Positions 25,522-34,257 of a stretch of 64,000 nucleotides of DNA are shown piece after piece. This DNA comes from Xylanimonas ulmi (GTDB taxonomy: Bacteria; Actinomycetota; Actinomycetes; Actinomycetales; Cellulomonadaceae), in the NCBI RefSeq assembly GCF_004216535.1, contig NZ_SGWX01000001.1, forward strand, positions 1,302,001 to 1,366,000, written 5' to 3'. Numbering within the stretch: position 1 is the first letter of the stretch; each line of letters starts with the position of its first letter. Position numbers and translations under genes: made by a program. The notes under the pieces were generated by a model, which was given only the letters and a program-made list of their open reading frames with translations, ran no database searches and was not told the DNA's origin.

Positions 25522-25684
25522 GTCTCCCCCCTCGCCGCCTCCTTGGTCGTTGAACCGTTTACGATACCGACCCGCTCGGCCCCGAACCAGGCGGCCAAGG
25601 CCCGTTGTCGCGTCGTGTCGGCCCTCGTGGACAATGGCGAGCGATACCCACCCGCCGTACCGCCGCGACCCCCCGGGAGACCCC

Positions 25685-26152
25685 GTGCCACGCGCCATCG
25701 CCACCACCACCGCCGTCGACCGCGCCACCCTGGTGGAGACGCTGCGCGCGCGGCGCGACGGCGTCCTGATCACCCGCCGGTCCGACGACGGCGTGCAGGC
25801 CTCCCCCGTCACGTTCGCCGTCGACGGCGCGGGCCGCGTCGTCATCTCGACCTACCCGGAGCGGGCCAAGGCCGCCAACCTGCGGCGCGACGCGCGCGCG
25901 TCGCTGCTGGCGCTCGGGTCCACGTTCGCCGACGCGTGGGTGCAGGTCGACGGGACGGCCGAGGTCATCGACGCGCCCGACTCGGTCGAGCCGCTGGTCG
26001 AGTACTACCGCGCCGCGGCGGGCGAGCACCCCGACTGGGACGAGTACCGCGAGGCGATGGTGCGCCAGGGCAAGTCGATCGTGCGGATCACGATCGAGCG
26101 GTGGGGCCCGGTGGCGACGGGCGGGTTCCCGGCGCGGCTCGCCGAGGGCTGA
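25685..26152 (+). CDS. PPOX-class probable F420-dependent oxidoreductase
   Basis: 155 residues of the split-beta-barrel flavin/F420 type. Features are RRDGVLITRRSDDGVQASPVTFAVDGAGRVVIST, ERAKAANLRRDARASLLALG, and VQVDGTAEVIDAPD, then VRITIERWGPVATGGFPARL. These match Rv1155-like enzymes. Cofactor choice (F420 or FMN) cannot be read with certainty. GTG at 25685 has GGGAG upstream. It converges on hisS with a 6-bp gap. Confidence 0.82.
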   Translation: MPRAIATTTAVDRATLVETLRARRDGVLITRRSDDGVQASPVTFAVDGAGRVVISTYPERAKAANLRRDARASLLALGSTFADAWVQVDGTAEVIDAPDSVEPLVEYYRAAAGEHPDWDEYREAMVRQGKSIVRITIERWGPVATGGFPARLAEG

Positions 26153-26158
26153 GCGCCG

Positions 26159-27505
26159 TCAGGCGCCCGGCACGACGCGCGGCCACCAGTCGGCGGCCGG
26201 CGGCTCCCACGAGCTGGCGTCGGCCTCGACCTGCTCACCCGAGCGGATGTCCTTGACCTGGTCGGGTGAGCCCGGGAACCACACGAACGGGATGCCGCGG
26301 CGGTCGGCGAACTGGATCTGCTTGCCGAACTTCGCGGCCTTGGGCGCGACGTCGGCCGGAATCCCGCGGGCACGCAGCGCGGCGGCGACGGCGTCGGACG
26401 CCGCCCGCTGATCCTCGCTCACGACGGCGACCAGCGCGGCCGTCGGCACCCCGCGCGTCGCGGCGACCAGCCCCGCCGACAGCAGGCGCGAGACCAGCCG
26501 TGAGACGCCGATCGACAGCCCCACGCCCGGGTAGGCCGTCTTGCCGTCCGAGGCGAGCGTGTCGTAGCGCCCACCCGAGCAGATCGATCCCAGGGACTCG
26601 TGCCCGACCAGCACCGTCTCGTAGACCGACCCGGTGTAGTAGTCGAGGCCGCGGGCGATCTTGAGGTCGGCGACCACGACGCCCGGGGCGCGCACCGCGG
26701 CGGCCTCGATGAGCGCGCCGAGCTCGGCCAGCCCGGTCTCCAGCAGGTCGCTCGCGGCGCCGTACGAGGCCGCGAGCGCCCGCACCCGGTCGACCACGCC
26801 GACGTCGGCGCCCGAGATCGCCGCGAGCTCCAGGCAGGCCTTGGCCTGCTCTGGCGTCGCGCCGCACTCGGCCGCGAGCGCCTGCGCGACGGCGTCGGGC
26901 CCGATCTTGTCGAGCTTGTCGATGTTGCGCAGCACGCCCTCGACGTCGTCGAGGCCGAGGCCGCGGTAGAAGCCCTCGGCGACCTTGCGGTTGTTGACGA
27001 GGATGCGCACCGGCGGCAGGCCGACGTCGGCGAGCGCGCCGAGCGCGTCGGCCATGACCAGCGGCAGCTCGACCTCGTAGTGGTAGGGCAACTCACCCGC
27101 GCCGACGACGTCGACGTCAGCCTGGACGAACTCGCGGAAGCGGCCGTCCTGCGGGCGCTCGCCGCGCCAGACCTTCTGGATCTGGTAGCGCTTGAACGGG
27201 AAGGTCAGGCGCCCGGCGTTCTCCAGCACGTAGCGCGCGAACGGCACGGTCAGGTCGAAGTGCAGGCCGAGCTGGCGGTCTTGGCCCTCCTCGCCCTCGG
27301 CCTGCAGACGCCGCAGCACGTAGACCTCCTTGGAGGTCTCGCCCTTGCGCAGGAGCTGGTCGAGCGGTTCGACGGCCCGGGTCTCGATGCCGGCGAACCC
27401 GTGCAGCTCGAACGTGCGACGCAGCGTGTCGAGCACATGCTGCTCGACGACGCGACCGTCGGGGAGCCATTCGGGGAAGCCGGAGAGGGGGGCGATGCGA
27501 GCCAT
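26159..27505 (-). CDS. hisS: Histidyl-tRNA synthetase HisS
   Basis: A 448-residue class II HisRS. It begins ARIAPLSGFPEWLPDGRVVEQHVLDTLRRTFELHGF. Motif 2 is WRGERPQDGRFREFVQADVDVVG, the histidine-binding LKIARGLDYYTGSVYET follows, and motif 3 is GGRYDTL...GVGLSIGVSRL. The C-terminal anticodon domain ends with DIRSGEQVEADASSW. I chose ATG at 27505. An in-frame extension to 27661 is antisense to the MBL gene region. GAGAAT lies 7 nt upstream and could serve as a leaderless -10. It sits in the standard actinobacterial neighbourhood hisS-MBL-PPIase. Confidence 0.95.
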   Translation of the reverse strand: MARIAPLSGFPEWLPDGRVVEQHVLDTLRRTFELHGFAGIETRAVEPLDQLLRKGETSKEVYVLRRLQAEGEEGQDRQLGLHFDLTVPFARYVLENAGRLTFPFKRYQIQKVWRGERPQDGRFREFVQADVDVVGAGELPYHYEVELPLVMADALGALADVGLPPVRILVNNRKVAEGFYRGLGLDDVEGVLRNIDKLDKIGPDAVAQALAAECGATPEQAKACLELAAISGADVGVVDRVRALAASYGAASDLLETGLAELGALIEAAAVRAPGVVVADLKIARGLDYYTGSVYETVLVGHESLGSICSGGRYDTLASDGKTAYPGVGLSIGVSRLVSRLLSAGLVAATRGVPTAALVAVVSEDQRAASDAVAAALRARGIPADVAPKAAKFGKQIQFADRRGIPFVWFPGSPDQVKDIRSGEQVEADASSWEPPAADWWPRVVPGA

Positions 27506-27551
27506 GGGCGCGATTCTCCCAGATCGCCCGGCCCGGCTCGGGCGCCCGCCG

Positions 27552-28262
27552 CTACAGGCCCCGCAGGTAGGGGTTGGTGGCCAGCTCGCGCGCCACGGTC
27601 GTCGTCGGCCCGTGGCCGGGAACGACACCGAGCTCGCCGTCGAGCGCCATGACCACGTCACTCAGGCTCGCGCGCATGACGGCGTCGTCACCCCCGGGCA
27701 GGTCCGTGCGCCCGATCCCGCCGGCGAACAGCACGTCTCCGGCCAGCACGACGCCGTCGGCCAGGTAGAGGGTCGAGCCCTCGGTGTGGCCGGGCGCCGG
27801 GCGGACGCCCAGGCGCAACGCGCCCGCGATGAGGCCTCCCGCGCCGTCGTCGCCCGCGGCGTCGAAAGGCACGACGTTGTCCGGGGCCCGGTAGTCCTCG
27901 GCGCGCAGGCCCAGGCCCGCGATCGCCGAGCGCAGCGCGTCGCTCACGCCGCCCGGCCCGCCCGTCAACCCCAACGTGCCGAACGGGTCGGCGAGCCGGT
28001 AGGCGTCGGCGGCGTGGATCCGCAGCGGCGCCTCGTACCGCTCGCACAGCGCGGCGGCGTCCCAGGTGTGGTCGACGTGCCCGTGCGTCGCGAGCACCGC
28101 GCGCACCCGCCAGCCGCGCTCGGCGACCAGGGCGCTCACGCTCGGTGCGACCCCCGCCCCGGCGTCAACGACGACGGCGTCCACGCCCTTGTCCCCCTCA
28201 CCGTCGACGACGACGCAGCAGTTGGTGGCGAACACGGGCGCGACGACCAGATGGACCTGCAC
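27552..28262 (-). CDS. MBL-fold metallo-hydrolase (glyoxalase II-like)
   Basis: 236 residues of the metallo-beta-lactamase fold. The metal site is ATHGHVDHTW (HxHxDH), with RPAPGHTEGSTLY, VLAGDVLFAGGIGR and VVPGHGPTTTV supplying the other ligands. It resembles the hydroxyacylglutathione-hydrolase/persulfide-dioxygenase branch and is conserved beside hisS in actinobacteria. The natural substrate is unknown. GTG at 28262 is directly preceded by a TAGGGT -10 box 6 nt away, implying a leaderless mRNA. Confidence 0.85.
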   Translation of the reverse strand: MQVHLVVAPVFATNCCVVVDGEGDKGVDAVVVDAGAGVAPSVSALVAERGWRVRAVLATHGHVDHTWDAAALCERYEAPLRIHAADAYRLADPFGTLGLTGGPGGVSDALRSAIAGLGLRAEDYRAPDNVVPFDAAGDDGAGGLIAGALRLGVRPAPGHTEGSTLYLADGVVLAGDVLFAGGIGRTDLPGGDDAVMRASLSDVVMALDGELGVVPGHGPTTTVARELATNPYLRGL

Positions 28263-28268
28263 GCCGCC

Positions 28269-28274
28269 ACCCTA
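28269..28274 (-). promoter_or_regulatory. Leaderless -10 of the MBL-fold gene (TAGGGT)
   Basis: TAGGGT on the minus strand is separated from the GTG start by 6 nt (GGCGGC). No ribosome site is present. Confidence 0.55.
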
Positions 28275-28319
28275 GTCGGCGCACGCCGAACCAGGCGGTG
28301 TGACCCGGGACCCGGCGCC

Positions 28320-28325
28320 TAGACT
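28320..28325 (+). promoter_or_regulatory. Candidate -10 of the cyclophilin-DUF349 operon (TAGACT)
   Basis: TAGACT lies 45 bp upstream of the TTG start, in the 107-bp divergent spacer shared with the MBL gene. The -35 is unclear. Confidence 0.4.
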
Positions 28326-28369
28326 GTGCCACGCACGCGTGCGCGTGCCCACGTGGGGAGGAGCAGGGT

Positions 28370-29119
28370 TTGGCGGCCACCAAGCGCGAGCGTGAGCTTG
28401 CCCGCAAACGACAGGCTCGCTGGGAGGCGAAGCAGCAGCAGCGACGTCGTCGCCAGCGGCTGATCGGCACAATCACGGCGGGCGCCGCCGTGCTGGCGCT
28501 CGTCGTGACCATGGCGATCGTCGGCCTGGGGGGCAACCAGTCCCCGGGCGCCGCCGCGGACGCTTCACCCACCCCGGGTGCGACGGCGACGTTCACGCTG
28601 CCCGACCCGTCGTTCGCCGAGAACCGGACCTGGACGGCGACGCTGTCGACCTCGGCGGGCGAGATCCAGGTCGAGCTCGACGGGCAGGCCGCCCCTCAGG
28701 CCGTGGCCAGCTTCGTGTCGCTCGCCCAGCAGGGGTTCTTCGACGACACGTCGTGCCACCGCCTGACCACGGCGGGCATCTTCGTGCTGCAGTGCGGCGA
28801 CCCGACGGGGACCGGGACCGGTGGGCCCGGCTACACGTTCGGGCCGATCGAGAACGCCCCCGCCGACGACGTCTACCCGGCGGGCGCCCTGGCCATGGCC
28901 CGGGTCGGCGGCGACGGCGCGTCGATGGGCTCGCAGTTCTTCCTCGTGTACCAGGATTCCACCATCCCGTCCGACAACGCCGGTGGGTACACCGTGTTCG
29001 GGCGAATCACATCCGGCCTGGACGTCGTCCAGGCAGTCGCTGACGCGGGCGTGGCAGGTGGGGGCTCCGACGGCCCTCCCGCCACGCCGGTCACCATCGA
29101 AGGAGTTGACACCAAGTGA
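28370..29119 (+). CDS. Membrane-anchored cyclophilin-type peptidyl-prolyl isomerase
   Basis: 249 residues: a basic N-terminus (KRERELARKRQARWEAKQQQRRRRQR), one transmembrane helix (about residues 31-53), a Pro/Thr linker, then an extracellular cyclophilin domain. The domain shows SFVSLAQQGFFDDTSCHRL, FVLQCGDPTGTGTGGPGY and MGSQFFLVYQD. The start appears to be TTG at 28370 after GGGGAGGAG, as expected for a start following the family N-terminus. Related genes lie near rel and hisS in other actinobacteria. Its TGA overlaps the DUF349 start. Confidence 0.9.
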   Translation: MAATKRERELARKRQARWEAKQQQRRRRQRLIGTITAGAAVLALVVTMAIVGLGGNQSPGAAADASPTPGATATFTLPDPSFAENRTWTATLSTSAGEIQVELDGQAAPQAVASFVSLAQQGFFDDTSCHRLTTAGIFVLQCGDPTGTGTGGPGYTFGPIENAPADDVYPAGALAMARVGGDGASMGSQFFLVYQDSTIPSDNAGGYTVFGRITSGLDVVQAVADAGVAGGGSDGPPATPVTIEGVDTK

Positions 29120-30813
29120 GCGATCCCGCTGCTGCAACGAACGACCCCACGTCCACGGAGGGCGTCGTCGAGGGCGAGGTCACGCACGGCGCGAGCGCGC
29201 CGGCCGAGACTCCGAAGACGCCCGAGGCTGGCGAGGGCGCCGACGCGGTCGAGGCGGCCGCCGCTCAGGCTCCCGCCGCCGAGGCCACCGAGGACGAGAC
29301 GACCGGGGACTCGGCTCCTGTCGAGGCCACGACTCCTGACGAGCCCGCCCCCGCCGCGCAGACGGAGGCCGCCGAGCCCGCCACGGCTCCCGCGGACGCC
29401 CCCGCCCCCACCCCCGCGGCGCCCAAGCCGTCGCTCGTGCCCAAGCCGTCGCGGCTGCCCAAGCCCTCGCCGCTGCGCCGTCCGGCCGCGCCCGCCGCTC
29501 CCGCCGAGGCCGCCGCCCCCGCGCCGGTCGCTGCGCCCGTCGTCGACACCGCCGCGGTGTCGGCCGCCGAGGCCTTCGGCCGCGTGGACGACGAGGGCAC
29601 GGTGTACGTCCGCGAGGCGGCGGGCGAGCGTTCGGTCGGCCAGTTCCCCGGGGTGTCGGCGTCGGAGGCCATGAGCCTGTACGTGCGCCGCTACCTCGAC
29701 CTCGTGGCCAAGGTCTCGCTGTTCGAGACCCGGCTGTCGAGCGCCGACCTGTCGCTCAAGGAGATCGACCAGACCCTGGCCCGCCTGGGCGAGGAGACGG
29801 CCGAGCCGGCCGCCGTCGGCGACCTCGACGGCCTGCGTGAGCGGGTCGCCGCGCTCAGCGTGGTCGCCGCCGAGCGCCGCGCCGCGCTGGAGGCCGCTCG
29901 CGCGGCCGCCAAGGCCGAGGCCGTCGCCGCGCGCACCGCGATCGTCGAGGCCGCCGAGCGGATCGCGGCCACCGACCCGCAGCGCATGCAGTGGCGCCCC
30001 GCGGGCGAGGAGCTGCGCGCGCTGCTCGACTCGTGGAAGGACGCGCAGCGCTCGGGCCCGCGCATCGACCGGGCGAGCGAGGAGTCGCTGTGGAAGCGGT
30101 TCAGCCACGCGCGCACGGCGTTCGACCGCGAGCGGCGGCACTACTTCGCCGAGCTTGAGCAGCGCAACTCGACCGCCAAGGCCGCCAAGGAGCAGTTGGT
30201 CGCCGAGGCCGAGGCCCTTGCGACCAGCACCGACTGGGGCGCCACCGCCGGGGCGTACCGCGACCTCATGGCGCGGTGGAAGGCCGCGGGCCGTGCGGCG
30301 CGCCGTGACGACGACGCTCTGTGGGCCCGGTTCCGCGCGGCGCAGGACGCCTTCTTCTCGGCGCGCGACGCGGAGAACGCCGCGGTCGACGCCGAGTACA
30401 CCGCGAACCTCACGGTCAAGGAGGCCATCCTGGTCGAGGCCGAGGCACTCGTGCCGGTCAAGGACCTCGCCGCGGCGAAGTCCGCGCTGCGGGGCATCCA
30501 GGAGCGCTGGGAGGCCGCGGGCAAGGTGCCGCGCGCCGACGTGCAGCGCGTCGAGGGCCGCCTGCGCGCCGTCGAGCAGGCCGTGCGGGACGCCGAGCAG
30601 GCGCAGTGGGTGCGCACCAACCCCGAGACGCGCGCTCGCGCCGAGGGCGCGGCCGCGCAGCTCCAGTCCGCGATCGAAGGGCTCGAGGCCGACCTGGAGC
30701 GGGCTCGCGCCCAGGGCGACAAGCGCAAGGCCGAGGACCTGGAGACGGCGCTCGCGGCGCGCCGCTCGTGGCTCGAGCAGGTCGTGCGCGCCGCGGAGGA
30801 CTCGCGCGGCTGA
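29116..30813 (+). CDS. DUF349-repeat protein
   Basis: 565 residues. Residues 1 to about 150 are Ala/Pro/Glu/Thr-rich low complexity, including a KPS repeat run (KPSLVPKPSRLPKPSPL). From about residue 160 come alpha-helical DUF349 repeats: at least three with conserved WK/WxR pairs (LLDSWKDAQRSG, LMARWKAAGRAA, IQERWEAAGKVPR), ending in a coiled coil. DUF349 proteins are common in actinobacteria, often near rel and hisS, and their biochemical role is unsettled. GTG at 29116 overlaps the isomerase stop. Confidence 0.85.
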   Translation: MSDPAAATNDPTSTEGVVEGEVTHGASAPAETPKTPEAGEGADAVEAAAAQAPAAEATEDETTGDSAPVEATTPDEPAPAAQTEAAEPATAPADAPAPTPAAPKPSLVPKPSRLPKPSPLRRPAAPAAPAEAAAPAPVAAPVVDTAAVSAAEAFGRVDDEGTVYVREAAGERSVGQFPGVSASEAMSLYVRRYLDLVAKVSLFETRLSSADLSLKEIDQTLARLGEETAEPAAVGDLDGLRERVAALSVVAAERRAALEAARAAAKAEAVAARTAIVEAAERIAATDPQRMQWRPAGEELRALLDSWKDAQRSGPRIDRASEESLWKRFSHARTAFDRERRHYFAELEQRNSTAKAAKEQLVAEAEALATSTDWGATAGAYRDLMARWKAAGRAARRDDDALWARFRAAQDAFFSARDAENAAVDAEYTANLTVKEAILVEAEALVPVKDLAAAKSALRGIQERWEAAGKVPRADVQRVEGRLRAVEQAVRDAEQAQWVRTNPETRARAEGAAAQLQSAIEGLEADLERARAQGDKRKAEDLETALAARRSWLEQVVRAAEDSRG

Positions 30814-30857
30814 CCCGATATCCACAGGGCGGGCTCCACGGCCCGGGCGGCTTGGCT

Positions 30858-30863
30858 TAGCGT
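30858..30863 (+). promoter_or_regulatory. Leaderless -10 of the short AbiEi-like gene (TAGCGT)
   Basis: TAGCGT ends 7 nt before the ATG at 30871, and there is no ribosome site. Confidence 0.5.
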
Positions 30864-30870
30864 CCGGACC

Positions 30871-31431
30871 ATGGAGCCCGCTCTTGTCTCCGCCCTCCTC
30901 GCACCGCCCGCGCCCGCCCGCCCCGTGGTGATCCGCCCCGCCGATGTCGGCGGGCGCGCCGCCTGGTGGGTGATGGTGCGCGACGGCGCCCTGCGGGTCG
31001 TGGCCGACGACGCCGCAGTGCCGGTCGGCGCTGCGATCCCGCCCGAGGCGCGCGCGGCGGCCATCGCCGGGCGCGTGCCTGCCACCGCCGTCGTCGTGGG
31101 ACCCAGCGCGGTGTGGCTGCACTGTGGCGGGCTCGCCCCTGAGCCGCTCGACCTGGCGCGGCGCAACGGCACGCGCCGGCTCGCGTCGGAGTCGACGCGG
31201 GTCGGCGCCGTGCGGGTCACGACCCCGACGCGCACCGCGATCGACGTCGCGGCCATGCTGCCGCACGAGGTCGCGGTCACCATGCTGGTGGACCTCGCCC
31301 GCGCGGGCGTCGACCTCGGCGCGGTGGCGCGCTCCCTGGAGCTGCGCCCGCGCGTCGTCGGGCGCCCACGGGCCCGGATCACGCTGGCGGCCGCCCGTGA
31401 ACGGCTCGCCGCCGAGGTCCACGCGCCCTAG
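30871..31431 (+). CDS. Short AbiEi-antitoxin-like protein without nuclease domain
   Basis: 186 residues. The middle resembles the AbiEi-type segment also seen in the IS-disrupted gene at 14.1-15.2 kb: TAVVVGPSAVWLHCGG, then VRVTTPTRTAIDVAAMLPHEVAVTMLVDLARAGVD, compared with TSAALLHG and ITTIERTVVDCALTLP there. The C-terminal DUF559-like nuclease part is absent, and no toxin gene follows. Its TAG stop is part of the -10 box of the next gene. The homology is suggestive rather than certain. Confidence 0.55.
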   Translation: MEPALVSALLAPPAPARPVVIRPADVGGRAAWWVMVRDGALRVVADDAAVPVGAAIPPEARAAAIAGRVPATAVVVGPSAVWLHCGGLAPEPLDLARRNGTRRLASESTRVGAVRVTTPTRTAIDVAAMLPHEVAVTMLVDLARAGVDLGAVARSLELRPRVVGRPRARITLAAARERLAAEVHAP

Positions 31432-31434
31432 CGT
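31429..31434 (+). promoter_or_regulatory. Leaderless -10 of the LigD-type polymerase gene (TAGCGT)
   Basis: TAGCGT lies 7 nt before ATG at 31442. Its first three bases are the stop codon of the previous gene. Confidence 0.5.
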
Positions 31435-31441
31435 GGGGCGC

Positions 31442-32533
31442 ATGTCCCCCTCCGCGACTCCCGCCGTCGAGCTCGACGTCGCCGGGCGCGCCGTGCGCGT
31501 CTCAAGCCCCGACCGCGTCGTCTTCCCCGACCGCGGGCTGACCAAGCTGCAGGTCGTCGAGTACTTCCTGGCCGTGGGTGACGGCATCCTCGGCGCGCTG
31601 CTGCACCGCCCCACCACGCTCGAACGGTGGCCCAAGGGCTTCTTCGACGGCGCGGTCATGGCCACGCGCGCCGACTCCCACGGCGACGCGTTCTACCAGA
31701 AGCGCCTGCCGCGGGGCGCCCCCGACTACGTCGAGACGGCCACGATCGCCTTCCCGTCGGGCCGCACGGCCGACGAGGTCGCCCCGAGCGAGCTCGCCGT
31801 CGTCGTGTGGGCGGCGAACCTGGGCACGCTGACCTTCCACCCGTGGCCCGTGCGGCGCCAGGACGTCGAGTCGGTCGACCAGCTCCGCATCGACCTCGAC
31901 CCCCAGCCGGGCACCACGTTCGACGACGCGGCGCGCGTCGCGCCCGTCCTGCGCGACCTGCTCGACGAACTCGGCCTCACCGGGTACCCCAAGACGTCCG
32001 GCGGGCGCGGCCTGCACGTCTTCGTCCCGATCGCGCCGCGCTGGTCGTTCACGCAGGCGCGGCGGGCGACGATCGCGATCGGACGTGAGCTCGAACGCCG
32101 CCTGCCCCAGGACGTGACCACGAAGTGGTGGAAGGAGGAGCGCGGGCGACGCATCTTCGTCGACTACAACCAGATGGCGCGCGACCGCACGATCGCCTCG
32201 GCCTATTCGGTGCGCGCCAACAAGCGCGCCACGGTGTCCGCGCCGTTGCGCTGGTCCGAGGTGGCCGACGCCCACCCCGACGATTTCGACGTGACGACCA
32301 TGCCCGCGCGGCTGGCGCAGGTGGGCGACCTGTTCGCCCCGCTGCGCGCCGACCGCGACCCGGCGCTCGACTGCTCGCTCGACGCCGCGCTCGACCTCGC
32401 CCGGCGCGACGAGGACGAGCACGGACTGGGCGACCTGCCCTATCCCCCCGAGTACCCGAAGATGCCGGGCGAGCCCAAGCGGGTCCAGCCCAGCCGCGAC
32501 CGCGACCGTCCCCCCGATCAGGCGCGGCCGTAG
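31442..32533 (+). CDS. LigD-type NHEJ primase/polymerase (PolDom), stand-alone
   Basis: 363 residues of the archaeo-eukaryotic primase fold found in LigD polymerase domains, which fill gaps in double-strand-break repair with a preference for ribonucleotides. Typical motifs are SSPDRVVFPDRGLTKLQVVEYF, WPKGFF, YVVWAANLG-like VVVWAANLGTLTFHPWPVR, the catalytic DLDPQPG, TSGGRGLHVFVPI, and KERRGRRIFVDYNQMARDRTIASAYSVR. No nuclease or ligase domain is fused. A separate ligase gene lies 0.6 kb away. No ku gene is in the window. Confidence 0.9.
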   Translation: MSPSATPAVELDVAGRAVRVSSPDRVVFPDRGLTKLQVVEYFLAVGDGILGALLHRPTTLERWPKGFFDGAVMATRADSHGDAFYQKRLPRGAPDYVETATIAFPSGRTADEVAPSELAVVVWAANLGTLTFHPWPVRRQDVESVDQLRIDLDPQPGTTFDDAARVAPVLRDLLDELGLTGYPKTSGGRGLHVFVPIAPRWSFTQARRATIAIGRELERRLPQDVTTKWWKEERGRRIFVDYNQMARDRTIASAYSVRANKRATVSAPLRWSEVADAHPDDFDVTTMPARLAQVGDLFAPLRADRDPALDCSLDAALDLARRDEDEHGLGDLPYPPEYPKMPGEPKRVQPSRDRDRPPDQARP

Positions 32534-33087
32534 CGCAGCCACACGACGCCGTCGGCGAACACGCGGGTCTCCCGCAGCCGCCAGGCGGCCTCGACGCCGT
32601 CGGGCAGGGCGCGCAGGCCACCGCCCACCGTATGCGGCACGACGTAGAGCTGGACGTCGTCGACCAGTCCCGCGCGCACCGCCACGCCCGCGACCGTGGC
32701 GCCGCCGATCGACACGACGCCGTCGGCCTCGGCGACGATCGCGGCGAGACGCTCCGGGGTGAGCCGGGGCTCGAGTCGCACCCCGGGCACACCGGGCACG
32801 TCGAGGGCGGCGAGCGAGTCCGACGCGATGACCTTGGGCGTGGCCCGCCACTGCAGGGCGAACTCGCGCACGACGTCGGGCGCCGCGTCGCTCAGGGGCG
32901 CGTCGGTGGCCCAGAACTCCATCGTCTCCCACATGCGCCGCCCATAGACCTCCAGGCGCACGTCGCTCTCGGCGGCGTTGACGGCGGCGTGGACCTCAGC
33001 GCTCGGCGTCGCGAAGTCGAACTGGCCGTCGGATCGGGCGGTGCACCCGTCGATCGAGCAGATGGCGGTATAGCGCAGAGTTCCCAT
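32518..33087 (-). CDS. RibD C-terminal/dihydrofolate-reductase-like reductase
   Basis: 189 residues of the DHFR-like RibD_C fold (YyaP/YwjB group). It shows LRYTAICSIDGC at the N-terminus, YGRRMWETME (NADPH-binding GRxTYE-like), VSIGGATVAGVAVRAGLVDDVQLYVVP and the C-terminal RVFADGVVWLRY. The natural substrate is unknown. It converges on and overlaps the 3' end of the polymerase gene by 16 bp. Nothing in its sequence ties it to DNA repair. Confidence 0.8.
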   Translation of the reverse strand: MGTLRYTAICSIDGCTARSDGQFDFATPSAEVHAAVNAAESDVRLEVYGRRMWETMEFWATDAPLSDAAPDVVREFALQWRATPKVIASDSLAALDVPGVPGVRLEPRLTPERLAAIVAEADGVVSIGGATVAGVAVRAGLVDDVQLYVVPHTVGGGLRALPDGVEAAWRLRETRVFADGVVWLRYGRA

Positions 33088-33128
33088 GCCGGTGAGACGA
33101 CGCCGGCGAGGCGAACTGAGCGGCGTCG

Positions 33129-34235
33129 TCAGGCCGTGCCCGGCGCCCCGGGCAGCAGCGCCGCCAGGTCGTATCCGACCGGCTCCTCAAGCTGGGCGTA
33201 GGTGCACGAGGCGGGCTCTCGGTCGGGCCGCCACCGCTTGAACTGGCTCGTGTGGCGAAAGCGCGTGCCCTCCATGTGGTCATAGCCCACCTCGAGCACG
33301 CGCTCGACGCGCACCGGGGTGAACGACAGGTCCTTGCCGCCGCTCCACCGCGACTGCGCGCCCGGGCGCCGCTCCCCGACCGCGGGATCCTGCCAGTCGG
33401 CCCACGGGTGCTCGTCGCCCGGGCCGACGGCCAAGGCAGCGAGCTCGGCGTACAGCGCGGCCCGCCGCGCCGTCGGGAAGGACGCGGCGACCCCGACGAA
33501 CTGCAGCCGCCCGCCGTCGTCGTACAGGCCGAGCAGCAGCGAGCCAAGCAGCGGCGCCTGCGCGGTCGAGTCCTTGTGCGGGCGTAGGCCCGCGAGCACG
33601 ACGTCGGCGGTGCGCGCGTGCTTGACCTTGGCCATGGTGCGCTTGCCCGGCTGGTAGGGGTCCGCCAGGGGCTTGGCGACGACGCCGTCGAGCCCCGCGC
33701 CCTCGAACTGCTCGAACCAGCGGCGGGCCACGGCCGCGTCGGCGGTGCGCGGCGTCGCGAACACCTGCGGGCCGTCGAGCCCGAGCGAGTCGAGCGCGGC
33801 GAGTCGGTCGGCCAGCGGGCGGCCCGTCAGGTCCTGGTCGCCCACGGCGAGCACGTCGAAGACGACCAGGCTGGCGGGAACGGCCTGCGCGAGCGTCCGC
33901 ACGCGTGAGGCGGCCGGGTGGATGCGCTGCGAGAGCGCCTCGAAGTCGAGGCGGGCGCGGCCGTCCCCGGGTTGCGCGACGACGATCTCGCCGTCGACGA
34001 CGCATCGTTCGGGCAGCGCCGCGCGCACGGCGGCCACGACCTCGGGAAAGTAACGGTCGATGGGCCGGGCGTTGCGCGAGTCGATCCGCACGTCCTCGCC
34101 GTCCCGGTAGACCACCGCGCGGAAGCCGTCCCACTTGGGCTCGTAGTCCCAGGCCGGCGGCTCGGGTTGGTCAGGCACGCCGGCCACCGGCTTGGCCAGC
34201 ATCGGCAGGATGGGCGGGCGCAGCGGGAGCGTCAT
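33129..34235 (-). CDS. ATP-dependent DNA ligase (LigC-type)
   Basis: 368 residues: an adenylation domain with the nucleophile motif EPKWDGFRAVV (Lys), RNARPIDRYFPEV, VDGEIVV, FDVLAVGDQDL, GLDGVVAKPL and MAKVKHARTADVV, followed by an OB-fold domain (LLGSLLLGLYDDGGRLQFVGVA, and RWSGGKDLSFTPVRVERVLEVGYD). No fused nuclease or polymerase is present. I chose ATG at 34235. With the stand-alone LigD-type polymerase close by, the pair could form an NHEJ or base-excision backup, as described for LigC and PolDom proteins in mycobacteria. Confidence 0.9.
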   Translation of the reverse strand: MTLPLRPPILPMLAKPVAGVPDQPEPPAWDYEPKWDGFRAVVYRDGEDVRIDSRNARPIDRYFPEVVAAVRAALPERCVVDGEIVVAQPGDGRARLDFEALSQRIHPAASRVRTLAQAVPASLVVFDVLAVGDQDLTGRPLADRLAALDSLGLDGPQVFATPRTADAAVARRWFEQFEGAGLDGVVAKPLADPYQPGKRTMAKVKHARTADVVLAGLRPHKDSTAQAPLLGSLLLGLYDDGGRLQFVGVAASFPTARRAALYAELAALAVGPGDEHPWADWQDPAVGERRPGAQSRWSGGKDLSFTPVRVERVLEVGYDHMEGTRFRHTSQFKRWRPDREPASCTYAQLEEPVGYDLAALLPGAPGTA

Positions 34236-34257
34236 TGCTCGATGGTGCCACTGGGCG

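Noticed and set aside
28873-31665. A 930-codon open frame opposite the DUF349 gene
   Set aside because: It is an antisense shadow of an Ala/Glu-rich coding sequence with Arg/Gly/Leu runs, no ribosome site and no recognisable domain.
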